From NCBI RefSeq assembly GCF_002008315.2, contig NZ_MVDG02000001.1, positions 4,356,188 through 4,420,187 of the forward strand: a stretch of DNA of 64,000 nt, in the 5' to 3' direction. The DNA comes from Arthrobacter sp. KBS0703 (GTDB lineage: Bacteria; Actinomycetota; Actinomycetes; Actinomycetales; Micrococcaceae). Under the pieces are notes generated by a model. The model saw nothing but the letters and a program-made list of their open reading frames with translations, was not told the origin of the DNA and made no database searches. Position numbers and translations under genes: made by a program. This document shows, one piece after another, positions 16,547-24,781 of this stretch (its first letter is position 1; the number at the start of each line of letters is the position of its first letter).

Positions 16547-16893
16547 CAGTGTTCCACCATGCCCATGTCAATCACCACGGCGCCGCTGACTCCGGTGTCC
16601 GCCAGGAGCCTGAGCTCGATCAGCGAACCGCCGTCGATGTCCTCCACCACCCGGAGCGGAACGTGGACGTCGCCCTTGGCCCCGATGGGGAAGTACCGCA
16701 TGGGCACACCGTCCCGCATCAGCACCACTGTGACCAGCTCGGCGGAGGAGTTGCCGCCCCGGAAATACAGCGTCTGGTTGATCACGCCGTCGGGAACGTA
16801 GTGCGAGAGCTGGCTGTGGATGGGCACCGGCTTTTCCAGGCCGGCTCCGTCGAAGGGGAAGATGCCCTGGAGGAAGAGGTTCTTCAAGGTCAC
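16546..16893 (-). CDS. Small conserved-looking protein heading the nir operon, function unknown
   Basis: This 115-residue soluble protein precedes nirB with a 4-base overlap. The start is GTG 16893, with AAAGGA at a good distance; a longer frame to 16950 lacks support. It has no cysteine cluster and no membrane helix. Its pattern of alternating hydrophobic strands (LVTVVLMRDGVPMRYFPIG, GAVVIDMGMVEH) suggests a beta-rich fold. Context argues for a role in nitrite reduction, siroheme loading or regulation. I do not recognise a named family. Confidence 0.7.
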   Translation of the reverse strand: MTLKNLFLQGIFPFDGAGLEKPVPIHSQLSHYVPDGVINQTLYFRGGNSSAELVTVVLMRDGVPMRYFPIGAKGDVHVPLRVVEDIDGGSLIELRLLADTGVSGAVVIDMGMVEH

Positions 16894-17016
16894 GGTCAGA
16901 TCCTTTCGGCGGGGGATGCTGCACCGGTTGTCGGCCGGCCACGTGTCCATCCTTCGCCGCGGTTGTTACAGCGCCCGGCGGGCCATGTAATTTCCGTTTA
17001 ACACCTTCCTCACCGT

Positions 17017-17038
17017 GGACGCGGACGCGGACGCGGAC
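17017..17038. repeat. GGACGC hexamer tandem repeat
   Basis: Three full GGACGC units plus GGAC lie in the ~210-base gap between the nir operon and the permease gene. No gene covers it. Confidence 0.7.
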
Positions 17039-17045
17039 AACAACG

Positions 17046-17087
17046 AAGCCGCGCCGCGGAACACCGGAGTGTTCCGCCGCGCGGCTT
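17046..17087 (-). terminator. Hairpin terminator of the APC permease gene
   Basis: Arms of 19 bases (AAGCCGCGCCGCGGAACAC and its complement, one mismatch) enclose a 4-base loop CGGA. The hairpin starts 21 bases beyond the permease stop at 17108. A clear U-tract is absent on the minus strand, so strength is uncertain. Confidence 0.7.
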
Positions 17088-17107
17088 GTGGTTTGGGTTT
17101 CTGGAAG

Positions 17108-18592
17108 CTAGGCCTTGGCCGCGGGCGACGCGGCGCGGGCGGTGGAGTCCGCCGTCCATTCCGCGATCCGGGCCTGCTGCAGGGGTGTCTGGCGGTTGAA
17201 GTACCAGGCCGCGCCCAACAGCAGGAACCACAGCGGGGCAACCACCAGGGCGAGCCGCGTGTCGTCAGCCTGGGCCAAGGCCACGAGCATGAACACGAAG
17301 AACGCCAGGACGACGTACGGCATGAAGGAACCGCCGGGCATCTTGAACGACGACGACGCGTGCAGTTCCGGGCGCCGGCGGCGGAACGCGATGTAGCTGA
17401 CCAGGATCATGGACCAGACGAACATGGTGAGGACGGACGCCACTGAGGTGACCACGGTGAAGGCGCCGATCACGGAGTCGCCCGCGTACAGCAGGACCAG
17501 CCCGGCCAGCAGGAAGATGCAGGAGAACAGGAGGGCGTTCTGCGGGACCTTGCGGACGCTCAGCTTGCCGAAGGATTTCGGGGCGTTGCCGTCCTGGGCC
17601 AGGCCGTAGACCATGCGCGAGGTTGAGTAGATGCCGGAGTTGGCGCTGGACGCGGCGGACGTCAGGACCACCAGGTTGATGACCACGGCGGCGATCCCCA
17701 GGCCGGCAAGGGTGAACATGCCGATGAACGGGCTGCTGGCGGGGTCGATGCTACGCCAGGGGTTGACGGCCATGATGACCACGAGTGCGCCGACGTAGAA
17801 GAGCAGGACGCGGATGGGAATGGAGTTGATGGCCCGGGGGAGGTTCTTTTCGGGGTCCTTGGTTTCAGCTGCCGCCGTGCCGACCAGTTCGATGCCGGCG
17901 AAGGCGAAGATGGCGATCTGGAAGCCGAGGATGAAGCCGAACATCCCGTGCGGGAACATCCCGCCGTCGTTCCAGATGTTGGCAAGGCTGGCCACCGCGC
18001 CGCTGGGCGAGGTGAAGTGGGTGGCGATCATGATGACGCCGGTGGCGATCAGGGCGATGATCGCCACCACCTTGATGATCGCAAACCAGAACTCCGCTTC
18101 GCCGAAGGCCTTGACCGTGGGAAGGTTCAGCAGGATCAGGACCACTGGCGTAATCAGCGCGGGAATCCACAGGGGCGTGCCGGGGGCCAGCTTGTCGACG
18201 TAGCCGGCGATCGCCACGATGTCGGCCACGCCCGTCACCACCCAGAAGAACCAGTAGGACCAGCCCGTGAAGAATCCGGCCCAGGGACCCAGGAGGTCGC
18301 CCGCGAAATCGCTGAAGGACTTGTAGTTCAGGTTGGAGAGCAGGATCTCGCCCATGGCGCGCATGACGAAGAACAGCATGAAGCCGATGATCATGTACAC
18401 GAAGATCACGGAAGGCCCGGCCAGGGAGATGGTCTTGCCGGAGCCCATGAAGAGCCCGGTGCCGATTGCGCCGCCGATGGCCAGGAGCTGGATGTGGCGG
18501 TTGCTCAGGGCCCGGGCGAGGTGCTCGCCCTTGCCGGCTGCGGCAGTTTCTGTGGGGGATTGAACGGGAACGGTGGTGGTGCGTTCAGACAT
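17108..18592 (-). CDS. APC-family amino acid permease (D-Ser/D-Ala/Gly type)
   Basis: The 494-residue polytopic protein has 12 predicted helices and the APC opening motif AIGGAIGTGLFMGSG in helix 1. The loop EILLSNLNYKSFSDFAGDLLG and helix 3 resemble CycA-like importers of D-serine, D-alanine and glycine; the substrate is inferred. ATG 18592 follows GGAAGAAG; in-frame codons further upstream add no plausible sequence. It stands alone, with a hairpin downstream. Confidence 0.85.
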   Translation of the reverse strand: MSERTTTVPVQSPTETAAAGKGEHLARALSNRHIQLLAIGGAIGTGLFMGSGKTISLAGPSVIFVYMIIGFMLFFVMRAMGEILLSNLNYKSFSDFAGDLLGPWAGFFTGWSYWFFWVVTGVADIVAIAGYVDKLAPGTPLWIPALITPVVLILLNLPTVKAFGEAEFWFAIIKVVAIIALIATGVIMIATHFTSPSGAVASLANIWNDGGMFPHGMFGFILGFQIAIFAFAGIELVGTAAAETKDPEKNLPRAINSIPIRVLLFYVGALVVIMAVNPWRSIDPASSPFIGMFTLAGLGIAAVVINLVVLTSAASSANSGIYSTSRMVYGLAQDGNAPKSFGKLSVRKVPQNALLFSCIFLLAGLVLLYAGDSVIGAFTVVTSVASVLTMFVWSMILVSYIAFRRRRPELHASSSFKMPGGSFMPYVVLAFFVFMLVALAQADDTRLALVVAPLWFLLLGAAWYFNRQTPLQQARIAEWTADSTARAASPAAKA

Positions 18593-19033
18593 TAAGTCTT
18601 CTTCCTTGTCACAGGTGCCGGCAATTGCACGAGGCGCACTGCCGGCCGCGTTGATCCGCCAGCAATGTGACGGAACTAACAATTTGGGGATGGGTTAAGA
18701 CTAGGGCGGGCGGACTGCCCCGCGGGCTGTTATCCGGAGGCGCCGGCCGTCCGCACCATTCGCGCCATCGCCCGCGAAGGTCCCGGTGCCCCGACGCGGG
18801 AAAGGGCATTCTCCCTGCGTAGGCGGGATGTGCGGACTGTGCCCAGTCAGGGCCGTGGCTGTCAGCCGGGCTGCGGGCCGCCGCGGAGGTGGTCGACATA
18901 TGTTCAGCATGACAGCCTCAAATGTCGCCCGATGTCCGATGTAATGTTCGTCACGGTCCGGGGCGGCGGTTGGCCGGCCCGGGGCGGTGAGCGGGCCGGT
19001 GGCGGGGCGGATGAAGGGAGCGGGGGCGGCTGA
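18593..19033. other. Long intergenic region without a recognisable gene
   Basis: These ~440 bases separate the permease start from the helicase promoter. Both strands were read: open frames here lack ribosome sites and recognisable protein pattern. The part near 18660-18700 (AACAATTTGGGGATGGG) is AT-richer and may hold the permease promoter. Short ATGTTC/ATGTCC-like repeats occur near 18899-18955 without a clear palindrome. Confidence 0.5.
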
Positions 19034-19042
19034 TGCTAGACT
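19034..19042 (+). promoter_or_regulatory. Extended -10 promoter for the helicase leader
   Basis: TGCTAGACT is an extended -10 (TGn followed by TAGACT). No good -35 is present at the usual distance, as often seen with extended -10 promoters. Predicted transcription begins near 19049, giving a leader of about 245 bases before the helicase ATG, or a short RNA of about 87 bases ending at the terminator at 19135. Confidence 0.5.
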
Positions 19043-19065
19043 GGTGGAACTTGATGTGCAGTGAT

Positions 19066-19135
19066 GCCCACTTTGTTCCGGTCCATCAACCGGAATCCCG
19101 CAACGGACCCGTCCTTGTGGGGAGTGGGCTTTTTT
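19066..19135 (+). ncRNA. Structured leader with three-way junction and intrinsic terminator
   Basis: An outer stem GCCCACT (19066-19072) / AGTGGGC (19123-19129) is followed at once by six T, the hallmark of intrinsic termination. Inside are two hairpins: TTCCGGT/ACCGGAA (19076-19082 with 19089-19095) and TCCCGCAA/TTGTGGGGA (19096-19103 with 19115-19123, one bulge). The result is a compact three-way junction 160 bases ahead of the DEAD-box helicase start. It is a candidate attenuator, or a small RNA with its own promoter. I cannot match it to a named RNA family. Confidence 0.65.
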
Positions 19136-19295
19136 CATGTGAGAGGCACATCCTGCGTCGATGAACGCTATTTGGTCCCAGCCGCATTATGCCGGCCGGT
19201 TGATCACCTGACTTTTCCTCGGCGACCCCCTGAGCCAACCGGCATCGGGGGCCGATATCCGCTTGGATACCGCCCGAAAGACCCTGATAAAACAC

Positions 19296-21218
19296 ATGAC
19301 TACTTTCGCTGCCCTCGGCACGCCCAAGGCGCTTGCCGACACCCTGACAGCCCAGGGAATTGTTGAACCGTTCCCCATCCAGGTCAAGACCCTCCCGGAC
19401 ACCCTGGCCGGGCGCGACGTCCTGGGCCGTGGCCGCACCGGCTCCGGCAAGACCATCGCCTTCGCCATCCCGCTGGTTGCCCGCCTCGCCGAGCGCGAAG
19501 CCAAGCATTTCCGCAAGCCCGGCCGTCCCATGGGCCTGGTCCTTGCACCCACCCGTGAACTGGCCACGCAGATCAACGCCACCATCGAACCGATGGCCAA
19601 GGCCATGGGCCTGAACACCACCGTGATCTACGGCGGCATCTCCCAGGCGCGCCAGGAGAAGGCCCTGCGCGCCGGCGTCGACATCGTCATCGCCTGCCCG
19701 GGCCGCCTGGAGGACCTCATCCGCCAGCGCATCCTGACCCTCGAAGCCGTTGAGGTCACCGTGCTGGACGAGGCCGACCACATGGCCGACCTCGGATTCC
19801 TGCCCGTGGTCAAGAAGCTCATGGACATGACCCCCACCCAGGGCCAGCGTCTGCTGTTCTCCGCCACCCTGGACAACGGCGTGGACAAGATCGTCCAGCG
19901 ATACCTGTCCAACCCGCTGACCCACTCGGTGGACGATCCGCAGGCCGCGGTGACCACCATGGAACACCACGTTCTGGTGGTCAACGACCAGACCATCAAG
20001 AAGCAGCTGATCGTCGAGCTCGCCTCGGGCGCCGGCCGCCGCGTGCTCTTCATGCGCACCAAGCACCACGCCCGCAAGCTGGCCAAGACCCTCACCGACG
20101 CCGGCATTCCCGCCGTCGACCTGCACGGCAACCTGTCGCAGAACGCCCGTGACCGCAACCTGGCCGAGTTCTCCTCCGGCGAGGTCCGCGTCCTGGTGGC
20201 CACCGACGTCGCCGCCCGCGGCGTCCACGTGGACGACGTCGAACTGGTCATCCACGTTGACCCGCCCACGGAGCACAAGGCGTACCTGCACCGCTCCGGC
20301 CGTACGGCACGTGCCGGTTCGGACGGAACCGTGGTCACGCTGACCCTGCCCGAGCAGCAGTCCGACGTCAAGAAGCTGATGAAGGCTGCCGGCGTCGAGG
20401 TCAACTTCGAGCGCGTCACCGCCAACTCGCCGCTGGTCGCCGAACTGGTGGGCGAAATGGCCGACAAAATTGATCCGCGCACCCGCGCCGCACTGCTCGC
20501 GGCCAAGGCTGCGCAGCACGGCGGCGGCACCTCCACCGGTGCCAACGCAGAACGCAAGCGCGCACGCCGCCAGGCTGCACCCACCACGGGTGGCCGCGGC
20601 GGACGCGGGGGACGCGGCCGGGTATCGGCCGAGGCTCCCCGCACCGACCTGCCCCGTGCCGAGCGCCGCGCCGTGGCCTACGAAGGCCAGGCCGCAGCCC
20701 GCAACGCCGCAGACCGCGTCATCGAGCAGAACGAGGACCGGGCCCAGGCAGCAGCAGCCGCACGCCGCAACGCCCGTGGCCGTGGCACGGCGTCCACGCA
20801 TCGCAACGACGTTCCGGCGGCTGGCGGCCGTTCATCGGCAGGCCGCGGTTCGGACGGACGTTCCGAATCCCGCGTCACCCGCAGCGATGCTCCCCGTGGC
20901 GGCACCGGCCGCCCGGCCACCGGCGGCCAGCGCAGCGGACGTCCGGCAACGGGCCAGCGTGCCGCGGGAGCCCCTGCCGGCACCGGCGGAGGCAACACCG
21001 GCGCACGCACCAGCGGCGGCAGCACCGGCGGCCAGCGCGCTGCAGGCGGCAACAAGGCTGTTTGGTCCTCCAACACCGGCGGCACCTCGGGCGGTTCCTA
21101 CGCCGGCGGCGGCAACGGCCGTTCCGGCGAAGGCCGTCCGGCACGCAGCGGCCCCGCCGCGCATCGGCTCCGGCATCGAACGAACGCCGCGGCCGCTAGG
21201 GTTACGGTTTTCCGCTAG
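19296..21218 (+). CDS. DEAD-box RNA helicase with RG-rich tail
   Basis: ATP-dependent RNA helicase, probably for cold adaptation or ribosome assembly. Visible motifs: Q motif region (PFPIQVKTLP), motif I GRTGSGKT, motif II DEAD (VLDEADHMAD), motif III SAT (LFSATLD), motif VI HRSGRTARAG. The last ~190 residues are Arg/Gly/Ala-rich and disordered, typical of RNA-binding tails. ATG 19296 opens MTTFAALGTPKAL. The final ~20 residues as read (ending RVTVFR) look out of frame. One extra C at 21152-21155 would give RRASAPASNERRGR and a stop at 21199, a more natural basic end. Confidence 0.9.
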   Translation: MTTFAALGTPKALADTLTAQGIVEPFPIQVKTLPDTLAGRDVLGRGRTGSGKTIAFAIPLVARLAEREAKHFRKPGRPMGLVLAPTRELATQINATIEPMAKAMGLNTTVIYGGISQARQEKALRAGVDIVIACPGRLEDLIRQRILTLEAVEVTVLDEADHMADLGFLPVVKKLMDMTPTQGQRLLFSATLDNGVDKIVQRYLSNPLTHSVDDPQAAVTTMEHHVLVVNDQTIKKQLIVELASGAGRRVLFMRTKHHARKLAKTLTDAGIPAVDLHGNLSQNARDRNLAEFSSGEVRVLVATDVAARGVHVDDVELVIHVDPPTEHKAYLHRSGRTARAGSDGTVVTLTLPEQQSDVKKLMKAAGVEVNFERVTANSPLVAELVGEMADKIDPRTRAALLAAKAAQHGGGTSTGANAERKRARRQAAPTTGGRGGRGGRGRVSAEAPRTDLPRAERRAVAYEGQAAARNAADRVIEQNEDRAQAAAAARRNARGRGTASTHRNDVPAAGGRSSAGRGSDGRSESRVTRSDAPRGGTGRPATGGQRSGRPATGQRAAGAPAGTGGGNTGARTSGGSTGGQRAAGGNKAVWSSNTGGTSGGSYAGGGNGRSGEGRPARSGPAAHRLRHRTNAAAARVTVFR

Positions 21219-21220
21219 TC

Positions 21221-21264
21221 AAAATGACGGACGCTACGGGGATTCCCGTAGCGTCCGTCATTTT
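21221..21264. terminator. Perfect 20-bp bidirectional terminator
   Basis: AAAATGACGGACGCTACGGG (21221-21240) is exactly repeated in inverse at 21245-21264 around the loop GATT. The arms end in A4 and T4, so it can terminate in both directions. It separates the helicase from the convergent MBL gene. Confidence 0.9.
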
Positions 21265-21326
21265 CCGCAGCGCCAGCCCTGATCCGCCGCGCCAGTCACG
21301 ATGCGCAGCGAGCAAAGGCGCAGCCC

Positions 21327-21977
21327 TCACCAGCCGCGGGACCGCCACTCGGCCAGGTGCGGGCGCTCCGCACCCAGCGTGGTGGGCTTGCCGTGGCCCG
21401 GATGCACCACGGTGTCGTCCGGATACACGTTGAACAGCCGCTCGGTCACGTCGCTGAGCAGCTGGGCGAACCGCGCAGGATCGTTCTGCGTATTGCCCAC
21501 GCCGCCCGGGAACAGCGAGTCCCCGGAAAAGATGTGGGCGGGGCCTTCCGGATCCTGGTAAACCAGTGCAATGGACCCCGGCGTGTGCCCGCGGAGATGC
21601 ACTGCCGTCACGTCGAAGCCGTCGAAGTTGCCGACGTCCCCGTGGTCCAGCAGTACGTCGACCGTCACCGGAAGTTCCGGCGCGTCGTCGGTTCCCGCGG
21701 CAGTCCGGGCCCCGGTTGCCTCCACCAGGCCGGGCAGTGCCCTGACATGGTCCCAATGCTGGTGTGTGGTGGCCACCAGCTCCAGCTTCGGCGTCGCCGA
21801 GGTGTCTGCCGAGGCGTTCGCGAGCATCGACTGAATCGCAGGAAGATCGTCAGCGGCGTCGATCAGCAGCTGCGCACCGGACGTCCTGGCGGTGAGCAGA
21901 TACACGTTGTTGTCCATCTCGCTGACCGAAATGCGGCGGATGGTGATGTCCCGGAGTGAGTGAATAAGCGTGTCCAT
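21327..21977 (-). CDS. MBL-fold metallohydrolase, glyoxalase II-like
   Basis: The 216-residue protein carries the metal motif THQHWDH (H-x-H-x-D-H), the later HLRGHTPGSIALV, SGDSLFPGG and VHPGHGKPTT. These are the dinuclear metal ligands of the metallo-beta-lactamase fold. Size and pattern fit hydroxyacylglutathione hydrolase-like thioesterases; in this mycothiol-using lineage the thiol partner is open. ATG 21977 (MDTLIHSL) was preferred over a longer frame to 22022. Confidence 0.83.
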   Translation of the reverse strand: MDTLIHSLRDITIRRISVSEMDNNVYLLTARTSGAQLLIDAADDLPAIQSMLANASADTSATPKLELVATTHQHWDHVRALPGLVEATGARTAAGTDDAPELPVTVDVLLDHGDVGNFDGFDVTAVHLRGHTPGSIALVYQDPEGPAHIFSGDSLFPGGVGNTQNDPARFAQLLSDVTERLFNVYPDDTVVHPGHGKPTTLGAERPHLAEWRSRGW

Positions 21978-22142
21978 GCGGTTCAGTCTACGAAGCTGAG
22001 CCAACACGGCACGTCGAGCCAAGACAGTGCGCTGAGCACAGTGCCGCCGCGCCCACCGCGGATTCCAGTATCGGAATGCGGAGGAGCGGCGGTTTTGTGC
22101 GTTCAGTTGCCGGCGCGGCCGGCCACGTCCGGGATGTCGGGC

Positions 22143-23147
22143 CTACTCGCGTCCCTGAGACACCCACTGCGGATTGGCGGACCGGGAGCCGACGACGGCG
22201 TCCGCGGCGCCGTCGAGCACGTCCAGTTGAGCGGCACTGAACCCGAGCGACAGGGCGCCCAGGTTTTCGTCGATGCGGTGCGCTTTGCGGGTGCCGGGAA
22301 TCGGGACCACCGGCAGGCCGAGCCGCCTGCCGTGGGCCAGCAGCCAGGCCAGGGCCACTTGGGCCGGAGTTGCTTCCAGCTCGGCAGCCACGGACCGCAC
22401 GGCCTCAACGACACCTTCGTTGGCGTGCAACGCTCCCTCGGCGAAGCGCGGAATGTTGCGCCGGAAGTCGTTGTCGCCCAGCCGGGATGCGTCGACCGTT
22501 CCGGTCAAGAAACCACGGCCGAGCGGCGAATACGGCACGAACCCCACACCCAGTTCCGCGGCGGCCGGAACCACGTTCCGTTCCACGTCACGGCTCCAGA
22601 TGGACCATTCGCTCTGGACCGCGGCGATGGGGTGGATGGCCGCGGCGTCGCGCAGTTCACTGGCCGTCACCTCGGACAGGCCCAGATGGCGGACCTTGCC
22701 CGCCTGCACCAGTTCGGCCATGGCCCCGACCGTCTCAGCGATGGGAACACGGACGTCCCGCCGGTGCATGTAGTAGAGGTCGATCACGTCGGTGCCGAGC
22801 CGCCGGAGGCTGCGGTCGGCCGCCTCCTTGACGTACGCGGCGTCCCCGCGGATATCGGTGTAGCCCGTGGACGGCGTGCCCACGAGGGAAAACTTCGTGG
22901 CCAGCTGGACGTCGCCGCGGCGGTCCTTGAGCAGCTTGGCGATCAGCTCCTCGTTGCTCCCGCCGCCGTAAATGTCCGCGGTGTCGATGAAGCTGATGCC
23001 CGCGTCCACCGCATGCTGCAGCGTGCGGAGCGCCTCGGCCGGGTCGACCTCGCCGTACACGGGGGTGAGCGCCATTCCGCCGAACCCAAGCGGACTCACG
23101 CGGAGGCCGTCGCCCAGGTGAAGCGATGCTGCCGAGTTGTTCGTCAT
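22143..23147 (-). CDS. Aldo/keto reductase
   Basis: The 334-residue TIM-barrel oxidoreductase reduces carbonyls with NADPH. Family motifs: FGGMALTPVYG near the start, the catalytic region FIDTADIYGGGSNEELIAKLL (Asp and Tyr), YYMHRRD, the strand-7 PYSPLGRGFLTG and the NADP-binding PIPGTRKAHRIDENLGAL. ATG 23147 has GGAG six bases upstream. It resembles the YajO/Tas-like group. The substrate is unknown. Confidence 0.9.
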   Translation of the reverse strand: MTNNSAASLHLGDGLRVSPLGFGGMALTPVYGEVDPAEALRTLQHAVDAGISFIDTADIYGGGSNEELIAKLLKDRRGDVQLATKFSLVGTPSTGYTDIRGDAAYVKEAADRSLRRLGTDVIDLYYMHRRDVRVPIAETVGAMAELVQAGKVRHLGLSEVTASELRDAAAIHPIAAVQSEWSIWSRDVERNVVPAAAELGVGFVPYSPLGRGFLTGTVDASRLGDNDFRRNIPRFAEGALHANEGVVEAVRSVAAELEATPAQVALAWLLAHGRRLGLPVVPIPGTRKAHRIDENLGALSLGFSAAQLDVLDGAADAVVGSRSANPQWVSQGRE

Positions 23148-23306
23148 CTCAATCTCCATCTCCAGGGAAGTACCGTCCCAGCCAAGAACCAAGAAGGCCG
23201 GGCAGGTATTCCGGCAAGTCATTCCAGGGCCGGCCGCTGGATCTCACCGGTTATCGCTTCCGGCTAACCGGATTCCTCGGCGTTTCCCTGCGACCCGCCG
23301 GGCCGC

Positions 23307-23681
23307 TCAAAGGTGGGGAGGTTCAGTGCCGGTGCTTGGGCGGCCGGCCGGCAGCATCTTGAGTCCCGCGGCGCAGGCCACGATCCCGGCGATGAACAGC
23401 ACCTTGAGGAGGCTGAAGGGCTCGACGCCGGTGGCCATGGCCCAGCCGACGGTCAGGGCCGCGCCGATCCCCACCCAGACGGCGTAGGCCGTGCCGAGGG
23501 GGATGGTCTTCACCGCCATGCCCAGACCTTGCAGGCTGAGCGCGGCGGTCACGGCGAAAACAACCGTCGGCAGCGGCCGGGTCAGGCCGTCGGACTGGCC
23601 CAGTGCGGTGGCCCAGACGGCCTCCAGGACGGCCGAGGCGAGCAGGATGATCCAGACCGTGGCAGGCTTCGTAAGCATCAT
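23307..23681 (-). CDS. Small multidrug resistance (SMR) family protein, second of pair
   Basis: The 124-residue protein has four transmembrane helices and the SMR motif with the conserved glutamate in helix 1 (ILLASAVLEAVWATALG) and GTAYAVWVGIGA. Its start overlaps the partner's stop (ATGATGA region, 23678-23681), so both are made together. Such paired SMR proteins form heterodimers; relatives export guanidinium or quaternary cations. Confidence 0.88.
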   Translation of the reverse strand: MMLTKPATVWIILLASAVLEAVWATALGQSDGLTRPLPTVVFAVTAALSLQGLGMAVKTIPLGTAYAVWVGIGAALTVGWAMATGVEPFSLLKVLFIAGIVACAAGLKMLPAGRPSTGTEPPHL

Positions 23682-24001
23682 GCCACCGCCTTCAGGCCAA
23701 CCACGCACGCGGCGATCCCGGCGAGCAGCAGGATGCGCCCCGCCGTCGGCCGTTCCACCTTGGCCGCTATCGCATAGACGGAGGTCAGCACCACGCCCAC
23801 GCCGACCCACACCGCGTACGCGGTTCCGGTGGGAATGGACTGCATGGCGACGGCAAGGCCGGCGGTGCTGGCAGCGACCGACGCGAGGAAGAGGGCCATC
23901 GGCGCGATCCGGCGCCGTCCCGAGGAGCGGGACGCGCGGTGCAGCGCTGCGGCCCAGACGGCCTCGAGCGCGCCCGAGAAAATGAGGATTAACCACGACA
24001 T
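23678..24001 (-). CDS. Small multidrug resistance (SMR) family protein, first of pair
   Basis: The 107-residue four-helix protein opens MSWLILIFSGALEAVWAAAL, with the essential glutamate of helix 1, and has GTAYAVWVGVGVV. Pairing of two unequal SMR genes is the YkkC/YkkD arrangement. I looked upstream for the guanidine riboswitches often found ahead of such pairs and saw no convincing match. Confidence 0.88.
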   Translation of the reverse strand: MSWLILIFSGALEAVWAAALHRASRSSGRRRIAPMALFLASVAASTAGLAVAMQSIPTGTAYAVWVGVGVVLTSVYAIAAKVERPTAGRILLLAGIAACVVGLKAVA

Positions 24002-24174
24002 GACAGATCCTTTGGCCAGTCTTGTCGCGGTCCGGGTACTGAACCGTCGTCCGGAGGTCCGCCGAACGGGACCTTGGTCCTCAGCCTAGCAACGCCCGAC
24101 GGCGGCGGCCACTGTTGGTGGCAAAGCTCACCGGAGCTCGGTGCAGGCCGCCGGCCGTCAGGGACTGCCCGCTG

Positions 24175-24705
24175 TCAGAGGGCGCCGCCGGCGGCCTCCG
24201 GGCCGGACGAATCACGGCCGCCGTCGCCGATGGTTTCCCGGGCTATGAAGTTCTCGATGTCGAAGAGGTTGTCCGCGCGCTCGGCGATGTTCAGCAGCGT
24301 GGTCATGGAGGCGACCTCCTCCACCTGCTCCTTTAGGAACCACAGCATGAACTGTTCACCCAGGGCATCGTCCTCGGCGCGGGCGGCGCGGAACAGGCCT
24401 TCGATGCTGCGCGTGACTTCCTTTTCCTGCTGCAGCGCGAGGGCGAGCGGTTCCGTGACGGACGCGAAGTCGTTGCGGACTGCGGGTACCCCGGGAATCT
24501 CCACGTGAACGTCACGGTCAAGCATGTACTGGACCATCATCATGGCGTGGTTGCGTTCCTCCACCGACTGCCGGTAGAAGTACTTGGCCAACTGGGGGAG
24601 GTCCTGGTTAGCGAACCAGACGGCCACGGCCACGTACTGCTGAGAGGCCGAGAATTCGTTGCCGATCTGGAGGGACAGGAGATCGTTGAACTTTGACTTG
24701 GTCAT
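24175..24705 (-). CDS. Ferritin
   Basis: This 176-residue non-haem ferritin stores iron as a 24-mer cage. Ferroxidase ligands are visible at E17, Y24, E50 and H53 (EERNHA), with further acids in the third helix. It lacks the methionine pattern of bacterioferritin haem sites. A pair of DtxR/IdeR-like half-sites lies 55-75 bases upstream, consistent with iron-dependent control as known for mycobacterial and corynebacterial ferritins. Confidence 0.92.
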   Translation of the reverse strand: MTKSKFNDLLSLQIGNEFSASQQYVAVAVWFANQDLPQLAKYFYRQSVEERNHAMMMVQYMLDRDVHVEIPGVPAVRNDFASVTEPLALALQQEKEVTRSIEGLFRAARAEDDALGEQFMLWFLKEQVEEVASMTTLLNIAERADNLFDIENFIARETIGDGGRDSSGPEAAGGAL

Positions 24706-24754
24706 GGCCCGAGTCTAGGTTCGGGCGTCCCGGGCGGCCAGTGTGGAAAGGCTC

Positions 24755-24781
24755 AGGTAAGCAAGCGTAGGCTAGCCTGCC
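24755..24781. promoter_or_regulatory. Candidate iron box (DtxR/IdeR) ahead of ferritin
   Basis: The segment AGGTAAGCAAGCGTAGGCTA continues with GCCT. It contains TAGGCTAGCCT (24768-24778), an 11-bp near-palindrome matching the core of the DtxR/IdeR consensus TTAGGTTAGGCTAACCTAA, and a second AGGTAAGC half-site. The site is about 50-75 bases upstream of the ferritin start and overlaps the stop codon of the HutD-like gene. The match is partial. Confidence 0.45.

Noticed and set aside
14822..16801. Long plus-strand open frame (659 codons) opposite nirB
   Set aside because: It mirrors nirB codons; NirB on the minus strand carries all cofactor motifs.
24002..24172. Guanidine riboswitch ahead of the SMR pair
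   Set aside because: The AGGGTTCC-type core of guanidine-I is absent and only one doubtful ACGR-like hairpin is present, whereas guanidine-II needs two.
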